A stretch of 64,000 nucleotides of DNA, taken from positions 310,001 through 374,000 of the forward strand of contig BSBM01000190.1 in NCBI GenBank assembly GCA_027924585.1, in the 5' to 3' direction. Below are positions 23,701 through 36,223 of this stretch, one piece after another. Made by a program: the position numbers and the translations under genes. The DNA is from Larix kaempferi. Its lineage: Eukaryota; Streptophyta; Pinopsida; Pinales; Pinaceae. The stretch's first letter is position 1, and every line of letters begins with the position of its first letter. The notes under the pieces were generated by a model. The model ran no database searches and was not told the origin of the DNA. It saw only the letters and a list, made by a program, of their open reading frames with translations.

Positions 23701-26453
23701 TGTTGGTGTCCATTCTGTCACTATTTTTTATCATTAAATCTGCTCTGAATGGCATTAATTTTACTATTTTTGATATAATAAGTTATTCTTTTAGCCATTC
23801 GTCTCATCAAACAGACCAGGTATGCATGCATTCGTTTATCATATAAATTTTGGTCAAATCTGGTTATATTACAATTTATTAATGATTAAAGTGACATTTC
23901 CAGTCATGCATGGTATTTAAGCTTTGATTAATAGGATGAGTTCTTCAAACGACCCTTCATTCAGACCGCGTGCTTATGATGCTAAGATGAACTGTATTCA
24001 GCCTCACGTTCAACCCCCAAAATCCATGGTTGGCATATCCCAAACCGTTAAATGCAGAAAAGGGCACGTGGGTTCTATTTGCCACGCAATGGGCATGGTT
24101 AATGAGCTGTTGCTCTAGAAGATCCATCCCCAGGCTTGCTAAGCTCGACAATGCACCCCACGTCCACGTTAACATTCCAACATGTCGATTCAGACCCACG
24201 TTCAGCCTATAATCACACTACTTGTTCACGCCATTGTTCTGGAAGGAGTCCAGGTCACACATGTTTAGCCTGCCAGCACAACGCCTTGTCATGACAGTGC
24301 TTCAACAGCCTCTCCTTCGTTCATTAAACTAGCCAGCATGTTACCTCTCTGCCCACGTCCAAGGAAAACCAACACTACAGCTACCTCGTGAAGGAATCAA
24401 CTCCATTCAGCCTAGTGTATATTCCCTACGCTGTCATGCACCATTCAAAGTATCCAGTTATTCATTAAACACCTCTGTTATTAGAGAGGTCGACTCTGTC
24501 GATCCTCTCATCCATTGTAAAATGTATAAATAGATGCTTGTAGATAGAAACAGAGTTAGTCTAGTTAGCTTATAGTTGGAGACAGATCGCATATAGTTCG
24601 TAGGATTTGCAAGCAGATAGAAGACAGTTTGTAATTTTCTCAAGTTAATGGAAGTTCCACTTTGTTGATATTCTGATAGCTAAACTAGTTTCGTTTTCCA
24701 TCTCTGATTGCTGGGAAGGGCCCCTCATCAACCAGAGGTTTTGTCTTTGTTTTCTATATTTTATTTTCTGTAATTAGTTAGTTTATTTTCCTGTATATGT
24801 AAGTAATTCATTTTTCTGTACATGCTATTTATTTCTTTTCTGTCATTTATATTGTGCTGCTAACAACTTGTGTTTACAGGATTAGTAAATGGTCGACCAA
24901 CAGTATAGTCTGATAGTTTAATTCCAGTCTTTTATAATTAGCTAGTTTGTTTCCTATCATCAAATAGAACTTAGTTAGCATATGTTTTTAAGCTCTGTTA
25001 ATAGTTAGAATTAGTTTAGTTAGCTTATCTTCTGTAGCTATAGGTCATTTCTCTTCTCTCATCTCAATCTTGATTTAGTATACAATAGGAATATTTTATC
25101 TCTCTAACCATGATTAGAATAGGTTGCTTTCTATTATGCTAGCTCCTCAACAAGTCTTCTCACCGATTCTTTGCATTGTAGGTTCATCTGCATTCGCCAG
25201 CTGACGTCAAGATCATCAAAACTGTCCTTTTCCTTAGTTTAAATCGTTTTTCCTCCATTCGAACTGGCATTCGGATCGTCGTTCGGACTTTTACTCTTTC
25301 TGCACTATTTTATGCTAGTTTGAATTCAGTTTCTTAGTTTTCTTTACTATAATATTTCTTGCTTTTTAATTAGTATTCTAACCATAATTAGGTCTTTGTT
25401 TTACATTTCATAACGTTTTAATTCAAATCTTGTTATCATTCCTAGTTTGTTTTAACTGTCTTTTAAATTATGTCTTATGTATTTAGTTTAGTAGCATATT
25501 GTTGTTTCAGAACTTATCAATCTTATTCCTAATCTAGTTTACTTCAGGTTCTTAAGATTTAGTTAGAATAAAGTTAATAGTTCCATTTCTCAAGTATTCT
25601 AGTTTGGATAATTTCTTTCATTTAGATTAAAATTAGTCTCTCATTTTGATAAATAATGAAGATGTTCATGGAATAGGATTTGGATTCAGAAATTAATATC
25701 TTTATCAAGTTTTCTACTTGCTTCTAAATTAATATCTCTATCAAGTTTTCTACTTGCTTCCAAATCAAGTTTAGAAGTAAATATCTTTATCTTGCTTTTT
25801 GTTTCCATTAGTTTTATATTATTATTCTGCTCATGGATAGTAAATAGATCAGAATGTTTAAAGTTAACTGTAATTTGTCTTTTTGTAGCTTACATCTTTT
25901 CATTGAAGTCAGATTAGATTTACTTTCGTTTAGTTTTGCTATTATGTTTTAAAGCCATTACGACACATTCACTCTAGTTCCTGTTACATGGGAATAGATG
26001 TTTCTTTGGAATTGGCTCTTGAAATTATTTAAATAGTTTGTAATTTTCTTTGATTGTCATAGCTTTCTAATTTATCCTTAAATTAATTCATTTCATAGAC
26101 ATGCCTTTAGTTTATTTACAATTGTTTTTCTAATTCTTAGATTAGAATATGAAATTATATAGTTTCCATTTTTCAATTATAAAGTAAAGTAGTATGATTT
26201 GATACTATTCTAGTTTATCTGTTTAACTAAGTTTGATTTAATTCCTTTTACTGTTTTCCTGAAGTTTGGCTCGGTTTTTCATTTTGAAATATATTTCGAT
26301 CTTTTCTTTATTAGATATTTTTAAGGTATGACAAGACGAAATCTTAGGTGCCATTCTACCTTCGCATATACTTTGTCTCAACTCTAAGATAACCAAACCC
26401 GAGCAATAATTAAATATTAGGTGTTTTCTTTGAGATAGCTCACACACCCAACA
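23701..26453 (+). repeat. 3' LTR of A (2753 bp)
   Basis: Collinear with 10732-13519, starting TGTTGGTGTCC and ending CCCAACA. TATA box at 24525-24532. Substitutions are denser in the first 350 bases than further in. Confidence 0.92.
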
Positions 26454-26458
26454 CGAAG

Positions 26459-28987
26459 GGGAAGGCAAGTAGAGATGATCATCCTCTCGGTTTGGTCCAT
26501 TCAGATGTGATAGGACCTATTCCTACACCCTCCTATGGAAACTCAAAGTATTCCCTAACATTCATTGATGATTTTTCAAGGTAATGTTGGGTATTCTTTC
26601 TCAATAAAAAATATGAAGTGTTTCACTCATTCAAAGTTTTCAAGGATTCCGTGGAGAAATTCAGTGGGAGGAAGATAAATGTATTAAGGACTGATAATGG
26701 AAGGGAATATTTAAATAAGGACCTACAACATCTATGTGAATAATATGGCATTCAAATGCAACATTATGTACCTTACACACCCCAACATAATGGTGTGGCA
26801 GAGTGCAAGAATAGAGCATTAAAGGAGATGGCTACATGCATGATGGATGCTAAGTCCTTATCTCCAAAAATATGGGATGAAGCCATTAATTGTGATGCAT
26901 ATGTTCGGAATAGAGTACCACACCAATCCATGGAAGGAAAGAATCCATTCGAGGCTTGGATGGGACACAAGCCTGATGTGTCTCACCTCAGGGTGTTTGG
27001 CTCAAGAGCATGGGATAGAATACCTCCAGAGAAGAGAAAGGCATTGCATCCAAAAAGAAAGGAGTCCATCATGGTTGGATATGAAGAAGATTCAAAGGGC
27101 TACAATATATTTGAACCCTAATATAAAAATAATTTCATTGAGAGGAGTGTTCAGTTCGAAGAAGAGCCCATGCATGCAGCTAAACAAGGAGAAGGGGAAT
27201 GCTCAAACCCCCTACCTGAAGAGGATGTAAGTAATGATTCATTTTCTGATATTTCTGATTCTGATGTTGAGGATGAATATGATGACATGCATTCAGATCC
27301 ATACCCTCCTACAAGGCCCAAGTGGGTTGAGAAAACCATACAAGCAGCTGGTGAACATGCAGGTGATCCACAAGAGCCAAGGAAGACTAGATCACAATTT
27401 AACAATGCATTGTCTATTTGTAATTCGAATATTCATGGGAGGTGTTTTCTCATGGTTGGATATAATCCACAGTCATATGAGGAATCATCACATGATCCAA
27501 TATAGAAAACAACCATGCAGGAAGAGATGAAGTCTCTCCATGAAAATGAAACTTGGGAGTTGGTCCCTCTTCCTTCCAAGAGGAAACTGTTGCAATGCGA
27601 GTGGGTGTACAGGACCAAACTGGCCTATGATGGTTCTGAGATGAATTATAATGAAATATTGGTTTATAAATTCTTCTCTCAATTCCATGGATTGGACTAC
27701 ACAGATACATTTTCACCTATGGCAAAGATGGACTCAATCAGGCTAGTTTTAGCCATTCCAGCTTCCAAGCGATGGGAGGTTCATCACATGGATGTGAAGA
27801 GTGATTTCCTTTATGGGGATATTCATGAGGAGATATATATGCATCATACTGAAGGTTTCATTCATGATCCTTCACTTGTGTTCAGGTTGAAGAAGTCTCT
27901 CTATGGTCTCAAGCAAGCTCCTAGATCTTGATATGCCAAGATGGACAATTTTCTGCTATCACAAGGTTTTGAGAGATGCAAATCTGATCCAAATGTTTAC
28001 ATGCAACATGCTAGTGAATCTATTTTTATTATTGTACTGTATGTTTATGATATTTTTATCACTTGTAGTCGCATGAAATAAATAGGATTAGTTAAAGCTG
28101 CATTACACAGTGCATTTTCCATGTCTGATGTAGGATTGTTGAGACAATTTCTTGGTTTGGAGATTGATCAATCTGTTGATGGGATCACTGTTTCACAATT
28201 AAAGTATTCTTCATATCTGATAAAGAAGTTAAAAATGGCTGAATTTAATTCTGCTAAGTTTCCATTCCTTTCAGGAGTTAATCTTCATGATTGGGGTTGT
28301 TCACCATTCATTGATAGTTCGTTGTATAGACAACTAGTTGGGAGCTTGTTGCATCTCACTCACTCTCGACCAAATTTGTCTTATGCATTATGTGTTGTTG
28401 CAAGGTACATGAAAGAGAATCATGAGATCCATTGGAAGGCTTCCAAAAGGATCTTGCATTAGGTGCAAGGTACCAAGCAGTTTGGGATACACTATGTAGC
28501 TGGTTCATCACTTGAACTAGTTGGTTTTACTGATTCATATTGGGATGGAGATAGCACTGACCGAAATTCCACTTCTGGTTATGTATTTATGCTTGCACAT
28601 CGTCCCATTTGATGGTCTAGCAAGAATAAGCAAAATATTTCCTTATCTTCAGCTGAGGCCGAATAAATAGGAGCAGTGAATGCAACTACACAATGTGTGT
28701 GGTTGCAAGGTATTCTTGGAGAGTTTGGATTTTCATTTGATTCACCCATAGTCATTTGGTGTGATAATAAAAGTGTAATAAAGATATCCACTGATCCAAT
28801 ACAGAGACAAAGGACCAAGCACATATAGATCTGCATGCACTACATTCGAGGCTTGGTGCATGACCATATTATTTCCTTGCAGTATTGCCCATCTGCTGAG
28901 AAAATTGTTGATATCTTCACCAAGAGTTTCACTCAGAAGACCTTCACTTACCTTAGATCACTCCTTGGGGTGAGTGATGCATGGTGA
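26459..28987 (+). pseudogene. Copia integrase, RT and RNase H (element B, part 2)
   Basis: The frame of part 1 resumes at 26459. The integrase core begins with LVHSDVIGPI and shows LRTDNGREY and the HNGVAE region. RT begins near 27515 (WELVPLPSKRKLLQCEWVYR) and runs through KSLYGLKQAPRS. The catalytic box reads YVYD instead of YVDD, so RT is dead. RNase H has FTDS-type and SSAEAE motifs, and the frame ends at TGA 28985-28987 after VDIFTKSFTQKTF. About ten stops interrupt the frame (for example 26582, 27119, 27503, 27929, 28460, 28610), several where Trp or Gln is expected. A tail to 29163 precedes the PPT. Confidence 0.88.
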
Positions 28988-29164
28988 ATACTGGTATATT
29001 TTCAATATTTTGTTTCATGTCCATTTTAGAGGGGATTTTTTATTTCCCATGTGGTTTCCCTCCTTACCTTGGTTACATGGACTAACAAAAATTGTTGTTG
29101 TAAGAGGTGACTTGAGCCTTAGTTCCCAAGGCCTCATTTTGTTTTGGCTACATAATTCTAGCTT

Positions 29165-29173
29165 AAGGGGGGG
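29165..29173 (+). other. Polypurine tract of B
   Basis: AAGGGGGGG directly precedes the 3' LTR. Confidence 0.85.
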
Positions 29174-29911
29174 TGTTAGAACATTATTACACCTTAGGAA
29201 CATAGTATTATATTAATTTGGTGATTATTTGGTCCAAAACATAATTAATGATGTTAATCCAAAGTTGTTAGAAGTTTGTTGGGGCATTTATGACACATTC
29301 CACCACCCAAGGGACAAATTGATCAAATTAGATGTTAGGAACCCTAATTTATGGCCACCTCTCTCATTTATTTCCACTACCTGAGTGAAGGCACCCTTAT
29401 CCCCTGATTTATGGATCTGGCTTTGACCTGAGGCGCCCATGCATTGGATGTGGTCATTTCCCCCCCTCCTTGGTAGTTTTGGCCTATCCTAAGCCACCTA
29501 CACTCCACCAAATCCTAACCCACACATGTGCCATCATCATTAATGAATTCCCATTCCTACCCAACATTCATATTAGGAATTCGTGACTGTTTGAGTAGAT
29601 TTGGGAGCCTATTGGTCAACCTAGGGGGGATTAAGGTCCAATGTAAGCTAGCCACTTGTAGCTACCTCCAAAGGCTCACGAATTTTCCCAAATTATATAT
29701 AAATGTATTCACAACTCATTTTTGGGTTGGACAGTTAATAATAAACCTGCTATTTGATCATCCGTGTCTGGTTTTTTATCATTTGTGTCTGTTTTTTATC
29801 ATTTGTGTGTCCAGAATGCTTCATTTACACTATTCTTTGCATACTTAGCCAAATTTATTAATTGGGAGGATATCCATAGCTAGTAGATCCTACTGTGAGT
29901 TAAATTTCACA
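29174..29911 (+). repeat. 3' LTR of B (738 bp)
   Basis: Matches 6645-7384 end to end, followed by the second TAGAA. TATA-like TATATATAAAT near 29695. Confidence 0.9.
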
Positions 29912-30299
29912 TAGAATAAATCAAAAATCTATTTGTCAAGATACCACTCCTACAGGCCATTAAGGAAATTCCTATCTATAATCAGTACATCAAGAATACT
30001 TGTATAAATGGGCCAGGTAAAAAGATGGAGGACCCTATTACCATTAATATTATAGGGAAATTGGAATAAATAATGATGGGGAGAGTCATTAACCTGAAAT
30101 ATGATGACCCATGGAGTCTAATAGTAGACATACACATAGCAGGAAGTCCAATCTCAAACACCCTTATTGAATAAAGAGTCGCAATAAATGTAATGACACA
30201 ATATACCATGATAAAACTGGACATTCAACATCTTCTAAGACATACAAATACAGTTCTACAACTTGCAGATACTTCTACAGTCTATCCCTATGGTATATT
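29912..30299 (+). pseudogene. Element C pol, part 1: protease N-terminal half
   Basis: After B's TSD, C continues with VKIPLLQAIKEIPIYNQYIK, nearly the same as IKIPLLQAIKDIPIYSKVIK in A just ahead of the protease. The protease region follows, but the catalytic LIDLG of A is here LIE followed by TAA, so both the Asp and the frame are lost. The frame runs on to LQLADTSTVYPYGI, where element D inserts at 30300. The other half resumes at 36749 with VDFIVI and ILGRPWLAT. Nothing functional can be produced. Confidence 0.8.
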
Positions 30300-30848
30300 T
30301 GTTAAGATTCAATATGCTAAGATAGATAACATCAGTATTACATTCCATTTCACAGCAATAGCATATACAGGATCACTGAAAGAACAACAAGCAAAACATG
30401 AACACAAGAGACATAGATTTATCCTGGGAAACCCTCATGGGGTAGAAAACCAAGCAAAGCTTCGTCAATATAGATGACCAGCAAATACAAAGATGTAATC
30501 CCCAAACATGAGCTCCTTCTCCTCCTTTGCAGATCTCTCCTTCTCCTATGTGAGTTTCACAAGTGAGTGTATGAGTGATAAATGAGGAAGACACCTCCTC
30601 TATTTATACTCATCTTCTAACTGAATTTTCACCCTAACTGGGCCGACCTCTCCTAAGAGAGTCTAATAACCCCTAAACAACTAACTCAGGGCCGACCCCA
30701 CAAGGGAATTCTAATAACCCTAGTTACCACATTCTCTCAGAGGAATAAACATCTTTGGATATACAATAGGGTCTCCACGGAGGAACGAAACATCTATGGA
30801 ATAATAAAGTACAAATATAATATTCTTAGAAGTTACAATATCTCAACA
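30300..30848 (-). repeat. 3' LTR of D (549 bp)
   Basis: Begins TGTTAAGATTC and ends TCTCAACA on the + strand. On the minus strand GAGTATAAATAG near 30598-30610 is a TATA-like box. Confidence 0.9.
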
Positions 30849-30860
30849 CTCCCCCTTAAT
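30849..30860 (-). other. Polypurine tract of D
   Basis: CTCCCCCTTAAT on the + strand reads ATTAAGGGGGAG on the element strand, directly abutting the left LTR. Confidence 0.85.
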
Positions 30861-31060
30861 GAGAAGGATATTATAACAACATTTGCAAGAGCAAGGAGTC
30901 TTCAACTACATGATACATGATACATCTATAAATCATTGGAATCTTTCTTCATACATCATCAATAACTCAAACAATTAGTGGAACATCTTCAAGATCTTCA
31001 ATACTGGAACATCAACATCTTCAGTATTGAGTCTTCATCTTCTACAACACTCGAATAGCT

Positions 31061-31372
31061 ACAACATCATCATCTGGATCTCTCGATCAACAGCATCATT
31101 TGGATCTCTCAATCAACATCATCATCATCTGGATCTCCCGATCAACAACATCATATGGATCTCTCAATCAACATAATAATCTGGATCTCCCAATAAGCAA
31201 CATCATCATATGGATATCCCGATCAACATCATCATCATCTGGATCTCTTGATCAACAACATCATTTGGATCTCTTGATCAACAGCATCATCTGGATCTCT
31301 CGATCAACAGCATCATCTAGATCTCTCAATCAACAACATCATCATCTGGATCTCCCGATCAATAGCATCATA
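31061..31372. repeat. Tandem array 1 of D: 26-29-bp units
   Basis: About 11 copies of ACA(A/G)CATCAT(CAT)TGGATCTC(T/C)CGATCA, varying by the number of ATC triplets. The open frame across it (31100-31432) is a by-product of the repeat. Confidence 0.85.
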
Positions 31373-31442
31373 GAAGCATACCCTGTGGAACACATGATCC
31401 AATTATGGGATGATCAATCCCTCTCGCTTTAGGACATAAGTC

Positions 31443-31955
31443 CAAGGATGATAAAATCCTATCACGTACATTTTGAACCAAACATTTAGGGATGATACAA
31501 TCTGATAATGTACATTTTGAACCAAACGTTTAGGGATGATGCAATCCCATCACGTACATTTTGAACCAAAGGTTAAGGGATGATGCAATCCTATCATGTA
31601 CATTTTGAACCAACCATTCAAGGATGATGCAATCCGATCATGTACATTTTGAACCAATCGTTTAGGGATGATGCAATCCAATCACGTACATTTTGAACTA
31701 AAGGTTCAAGGATGATGCAATCCTATCACATACATTTTGAACGAACCGTGCAGGGATGATGCAATCCCATCACGTACATTTTGAACCAAACTTTCAGGGA
31801 TGATGCAGTCCTCTCATGTACATTTTGAACCAAACGTTCAGGGATGATGCAGTCCTCTCACGTACATTTTAAACCAAACGTCCAGAGACGATGCAGTCCT
31901 CTCACATACATTTTGAACCAAATGTTCAGGTACGATGCAGTCCTATCACGTCTAC
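31443..31955. repeat. Tandem array 2 of D: ~12 copies of a 44-bp unit
   Basis: Units at about 31488, 31532 and onward read AGGGATGATGCAATCC, then ATCACGTACATTTTGAACC and AAACGTTC. Spacing is 44 bp throughout the stretches checked. Confidence 0.88.
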
Positions 31956-31969
31956 TTAGACAAAGTCTA

Positions 31970-32212
31970 AGGACCACTTTTCGAAGACATATGTCTATGG
32001 ATCAATACAGGGACCGAAGTCCCGGGATGATACAATCCCTCTCATCCACTAGGGACCGCTTTTCGGAGACATATGTCTACGGTCAATTCAGGGACTGAAG
32101 TCCGGGGATGATACAATCCCTCTCATCCACTAGGGACCACGTTTTGGAGACATATGTCTATGGATCAATTCAGGGACCGAAGTCCGGGGATGATACAATC
32201 CCTATCGTCCAC
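31970..32212. repeat. Tandem array 3 of D: three 81-bp units
   Basis: Units begin AGGGACC(A/G)C at 31970, 32051 and 32132, with the next start at 32213. They share GAGACATATGTCTA, CAGGGACCGAAGTCC and GGGATGATACAATCCCT, the last being related to array 2. Confidence 0.85.
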
Positions 32213-32299
32213 TAGGGACTACTTCTCAACCTTATCGTTGATATCATCGAACTCATCGTTGGGACACGTAACCTCATCATTGACCTCATCGTCGGAACA

Positions 32300-32500
32300 G
32301 GTAACCTCATCATCGATACATGTATCCTCATCATCAATACAAATATCCACATCATCAATACAAGTATCCTCATCATCGATACAAGTATCCACATCATCAA
32401 TACATGTATCCTCATCATCGATACAAGTATCCACATCATCAATACAAGTATCCTAATCATCGATACAATATCCTCATCATCAATACAGGTATCCATATCG
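32300..32500. repeat. Tandem array 4 of D: 21-bp CATCATCAATACAAGTATCC units
   Basis: Alternating CATCATCAATACAAGTATCC and CATCATCGATACAAGTATCC units, about eight to nine copies, ending near 32500. Frames open on both strands because of the 21-bp period. Confidence 0.85.
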
Positions 32501-32532
32501 ATACCGGTATCCACATATCATCATTGACTAAA

Positions 32533-33595
32533 TCACTCCCCCTTTCGAGGAGGGTCCTTCTGAACGACACCAAGCTTGTCTCGGAAATACTCAAACTTTA
32601 CTCGAGATAGAGGTTTGGTCAATATATCAGCAACTTGTTCGTCAGTGCTCACATACTCAAGATTGATAGCTCCTTTCTGGACCATATCCTGTATATAACA
32701 ATATTGGATCTCTATGTGCTTTGACTTATCATGGAACAATGGATTCTCTGTCATCTTGATACAACTCTGGTTGTCACGCAGGGCCACAGTGGGGTCCATC
32801 TTTAAGTCAAAAAATCCTGATAACAAATTCCGAAGCCATATCGCTTCAGAACTAGCAGAGCAAGCAACTATATATTCCACTTCAGCTGTGCCGAGAGCCA
32901 CACTAGACTGCTTCCTGCTAAACCACGAGATCATGGCAGATCCCAAACAATAACATCCACCCGATGTGCTTTTCCTGTCTTGTACACTTCCTTCCCAATT
33001 AGCATCTGTGTAGCCATACAATTTGAAGTCATGATCTCCAAGATAATGTAGAACAAAGTCTATCGTACCCTTTAGGACCTCATCACATGATTTTCAACTA
33101 TCAGGTGAACATGCCTAGGTTCCACTAGATACTGACTCAAGGTGTTCACAACAAAGCATATATCTGGACTGGTATTCGTCAGATATATCAATGACCCAAT
33201 ATTCTGTTTGTATAGAGTCACATCCACTAACTTTGATGAGTCATTGGCTAACAAATTCAAGTTTGAATCCATGGGAGTGGCCATGGTTTTGCATTCCAAC
33301 ATATCAAATACTTTCCTTGGTTGAGAAAGATTCCTTCTGGGCCTTGCTATACTTCCATACCTAGGAAGTAATGCATCAATCCGATATCTTTCATCTCAAA
33401 TTATGTAGCCAACTTCTTCTTGCTTTCCATGATCTGTTTCTCATTCCCTATCAAAAAGAGATCATCCACATACAATAATAGTATGACAGGTTCATCATCC
33501 ATAAACTTAAGGTAAAGGTTAGGATTAGCTTTACTTTTGGTAAAGCCCAAGCTTGTCAAGAAGCTATCAATTCCCCCTCTGTGACTGAACATCAT
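32533..33595 (-). pseudogene. Copia RT C-terminal part and RNase H (element D)
   Basis: RNase H is open at 33021-32533 and is Copia-like: YTDANWEGS, KSTSGGCYCLG, SSVALGTAEVEY and ADILTKPLSR near the C terminus. Upstream, 33302-33072 encodes the conserved RT-RNase H connection (GSLIYLTNTSPDICFVVN) and 33595-33401 holds RT from IDSFLTSLGF through LLLYVDDLFLIG, with the YVDD box intact. Frameshifts separate the three parts. Homology stops abruptly near 33595; integrase, protease, gag and the front of RT are absent. Four tandem arrays lie between the RNase H stop and the PPT. Confidence 0.85.
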
Positions 33596-33599
33596 TCAC

Positions 33600-36211
33600 A
33601 CTCTGCATTGAGTGATCTTCTGCATATCTATCCGTGCCATCTCCCATCATATGGGTATACTGACATGAGCCTCAAGATCATTCAAAGTATGTGGTGAGTT
33701 CCTTCTTGCATCCATCTAAGAGAATAATGCCATCTGTATATATAAAACATCTTCAACCTTGTGGCAAAGGTTGAAATCTGCATAACCCATGGTGATCATT
33801 AAGCTCATCAAATGACTATCGATCCTAGGACCTGTATAGAGATTTCTTCAATTGAATCCTGGGAGTTTTCTCTATTCGTACTTCTTCTTCAATTACACCA
33901 TTAAGAGAATGGTCTTATCTAGCCACTTGGAGCAAACATCTCATCATGATCCTCTTCCTCTTTCTAAGAGAATCTTCTAGCCACAAGCCTTCTATAGTAT
34001 GTTTGATTTGTAAGTCTTCTTGTTGAACATCCATCACTTGTTCTTTGGAACAGGTGTTCATCATCCTTCTTTTGTAGATCATAGCACATGATATTTTCTA
34101 CAAATAAAAGTTAATCACATGATTAGTAATACTTCATAATCATCAAATTATGTTGACATGATAACCTACTATGCATACTGATATGATTCACATAGTCATG
34201 CAACTATCTTGACCAATATTTTGGCACAACACTTTTCCATATCCTGTATGCATATAGTGGCTATCTAGATGCCTTCCATCTCTACCAGAACATACTGTCA
34301 AGAGTGTGCACAGCTCTTAGCATGTCATCGAGAGGTTTCATTCTAGATAAACAACAATGGAATGCTTTTCCAACTTACCCATCATATGCATATTAGTAGT
34401 ATACTGTTCAATGCTATATGAATGCTTACATTATGCATGATTCAAATAACAACTCAAATACTTATATTTTATGTTTGTGTGGTTTCCTCCCATTTGATCT
34501 CTATTTTATGATAGCATCATTATATGTCTTTGAACTTCTATCCATTCTGTACCACTATGCATGCTTAAGTGTGCACTAGTGTTGTCCTCATGATCTCATA
34601 CATTCATTAGTACAATCTCAATACTATCAAAACATTATGATTCTAAATAATCTTAAGTATGTATGGTCATGATCATTTCATACACAGGTATACTTACCTA
34701 AGATCCTAACACAAAGTAGGATTCTAACTTGATGTAGGAATACATACCTGGATTATCATGCTTGGTTATGTCTTAACATACCCAAACAATATTTTCTTTG
34801 TTCTCTTCAATGATTTAGAGACCTTGTGCTAGAACCTGCATATATCGTTAAGCATAGTAGAACAAAGTCATACATACCTTGTAAGTGGAGTTTCTATGTG
34901 GTCAAAGACTATGGATGAGTATTTGTCTTCATGTCATCATGATCATAGAACTTGATTTGTCTTTCTTGATGTACCTGTATCTTGTTTGCAGACAACATCA
35001 TCCTCATACAACACCACAAGTGCTTTAGTACAATCATAAGTGTCATAAACCTAATCAATGAATGTATTCTATCATTCACATGCATTCATACTTTTACTAA
35101 TGCGGTCAGACAATCTAAAACTAATCATGATTGTACTAACCTCAATAATATGAAGACAAACATATTATGAACTTAATCATGAAACAGATTTCAAAACATA
35201 CCTGTATCTTCTCAAGTCATACCTGAGTAATATTCTCTATAAGGGTAAAACCCTAACCATCCAAGGTAGATCACTTGTAAATATATTATGTATGTTCATG
35301 GTTATAGGATGATAGGATATCAGTTCCATTTAAACCTTCTTCATCGCTGCCCTATGAGTCTCCCAACTTTGCTAGGGTTTCTTCTTACTTGGAAACCCTA
35401 ATCTTCAATCTCCTTCCTCCCACAACATTTTCATAGAGGATTAATATCTATGATAAATGGATTCCAAATCCATTATAAAATCTTTCAATGTTGTATCAGG
35501 TGTCTCCAACATTGTATCAGGTCCTTCCAGACCTAAAAACTGAAAACCCTAAGTGAGAGCTTCTTCCTCCTCTTCTTAGATTTCCTCTGTTAAGCCAATT
35601 CAGATGTGCCGTATTGCTTCCGGTGTATCTCTACAATTTCGGATCTATAGGGTCTGAAAATTCATACTTTGGTAGCCTGACCTGTCATCTTTCCAACCCC
35701 ACAGGTTTGAGATTTAATGGATTCTCTAAGAGAGAGTTATTCCAAGTGTCGCAACATGACTTGTTTATGGGATGAAACAACATAGCGAACTTGTACGGAG
35801 TGCCACATGTCACTGTTTAAACTTAGGCCTTTGAAAATTGGACATGTCAAACTACAGTCCATGCCCTAACTACCACATTTTACAGAATTTCATTTGGAGC
35901 TTCCTAGCCCGATATATGACCTTTTTCCCTAGGTCACTTGTTTAGGACTGCATTCTGGAAGAGGCAAAAACCCTGACTTGTACGGATCATAAATCACAAA
36001 GTACAACGAATATGAGGCTGATATTTGGACACAAGGTACAGGGGCATGTTATTTTCAGCCTGTAGAATTTTCAGATCCTGAACCTTCTCCAAAATGGATT
36101 TATAGCGAAAGTTCCACTATGACTAGGTTTTTCTATACAAAACCCTAACTTTCAAATTGTCGCAAGTGAGACAAGTGTCGTAAGTGCCATACATTGCCTT
36201 CTTTTAGGATA
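33600..36211 (-). other. Non-coding 2.6 kb of D replacing gag to RT
   Basis: No Copia homology and no substantial ORF are seen on the element strand. The last kilobase before the PBS may be the original 5' leader. The origin of 33600-35300 is unknown. Confidence 0.5.
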
Positions 36212-36223
36212 TCTCTGATACCA
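36212..36223 (-). other. Primer binding site of D (initiator tRNA-Met type)
   Basis: TCTCTGATACCA on the + strand reads TGGTATCAGAGA on the element strand, adjacent to the 5' LTR. Confidence 0.88.

Larger units (their letters stand above)
10732..26453 (+). mobile_element. Element A: complete Athila-like Ty3 retrotransposon nested in B
   Basis: Two LTRs of 2788 and 2753 bp flank a tRNA-Asp-type PBS, gag, pol, a 2.5-kb inter-ORF region, a third ORF and a PPT. Total length is 15.7 kb. The LTRs end TGTTGG...CCAACA and differ by a few percent, less than those of its host B. Gag and pol carry several stops and frameshifts, so A depends on other copies for movement. Confidence 0.92.
6645..29911 (+). 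mobile_element. Element B: Ty1/Copia retrotransposon inserted in C gag
   Basis: LTRs at 6645-7384 and 29174-29911 flank a single-frame Copia gag-pol that is split by Ty3 element A and preceded by a solo LTR. A Met-tRNA-type PBS follows the left LTR and an AAGGGGGGG PPT precedes the right one. The LTRs differ by roughly 8-9% over the first 320 bases by eye, more than those of A, which sits inside B. The TSD is TAGAA. Confidence 0.9.

Noticed and set aside
31443-31955. 44-bp array as a CRISPR-like repeat-spacer array.
   Set aside because: The whole 44 bp is repeated; there are no unique spacers. It is a minisatellite inside a plant retroelement.
31100-32610. ORFs rich in S/I/T or Y/P/H over 31100-32610 on both strands.
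   Set aside because: They are by-products of tandem repeats whose period is a multiple of three.
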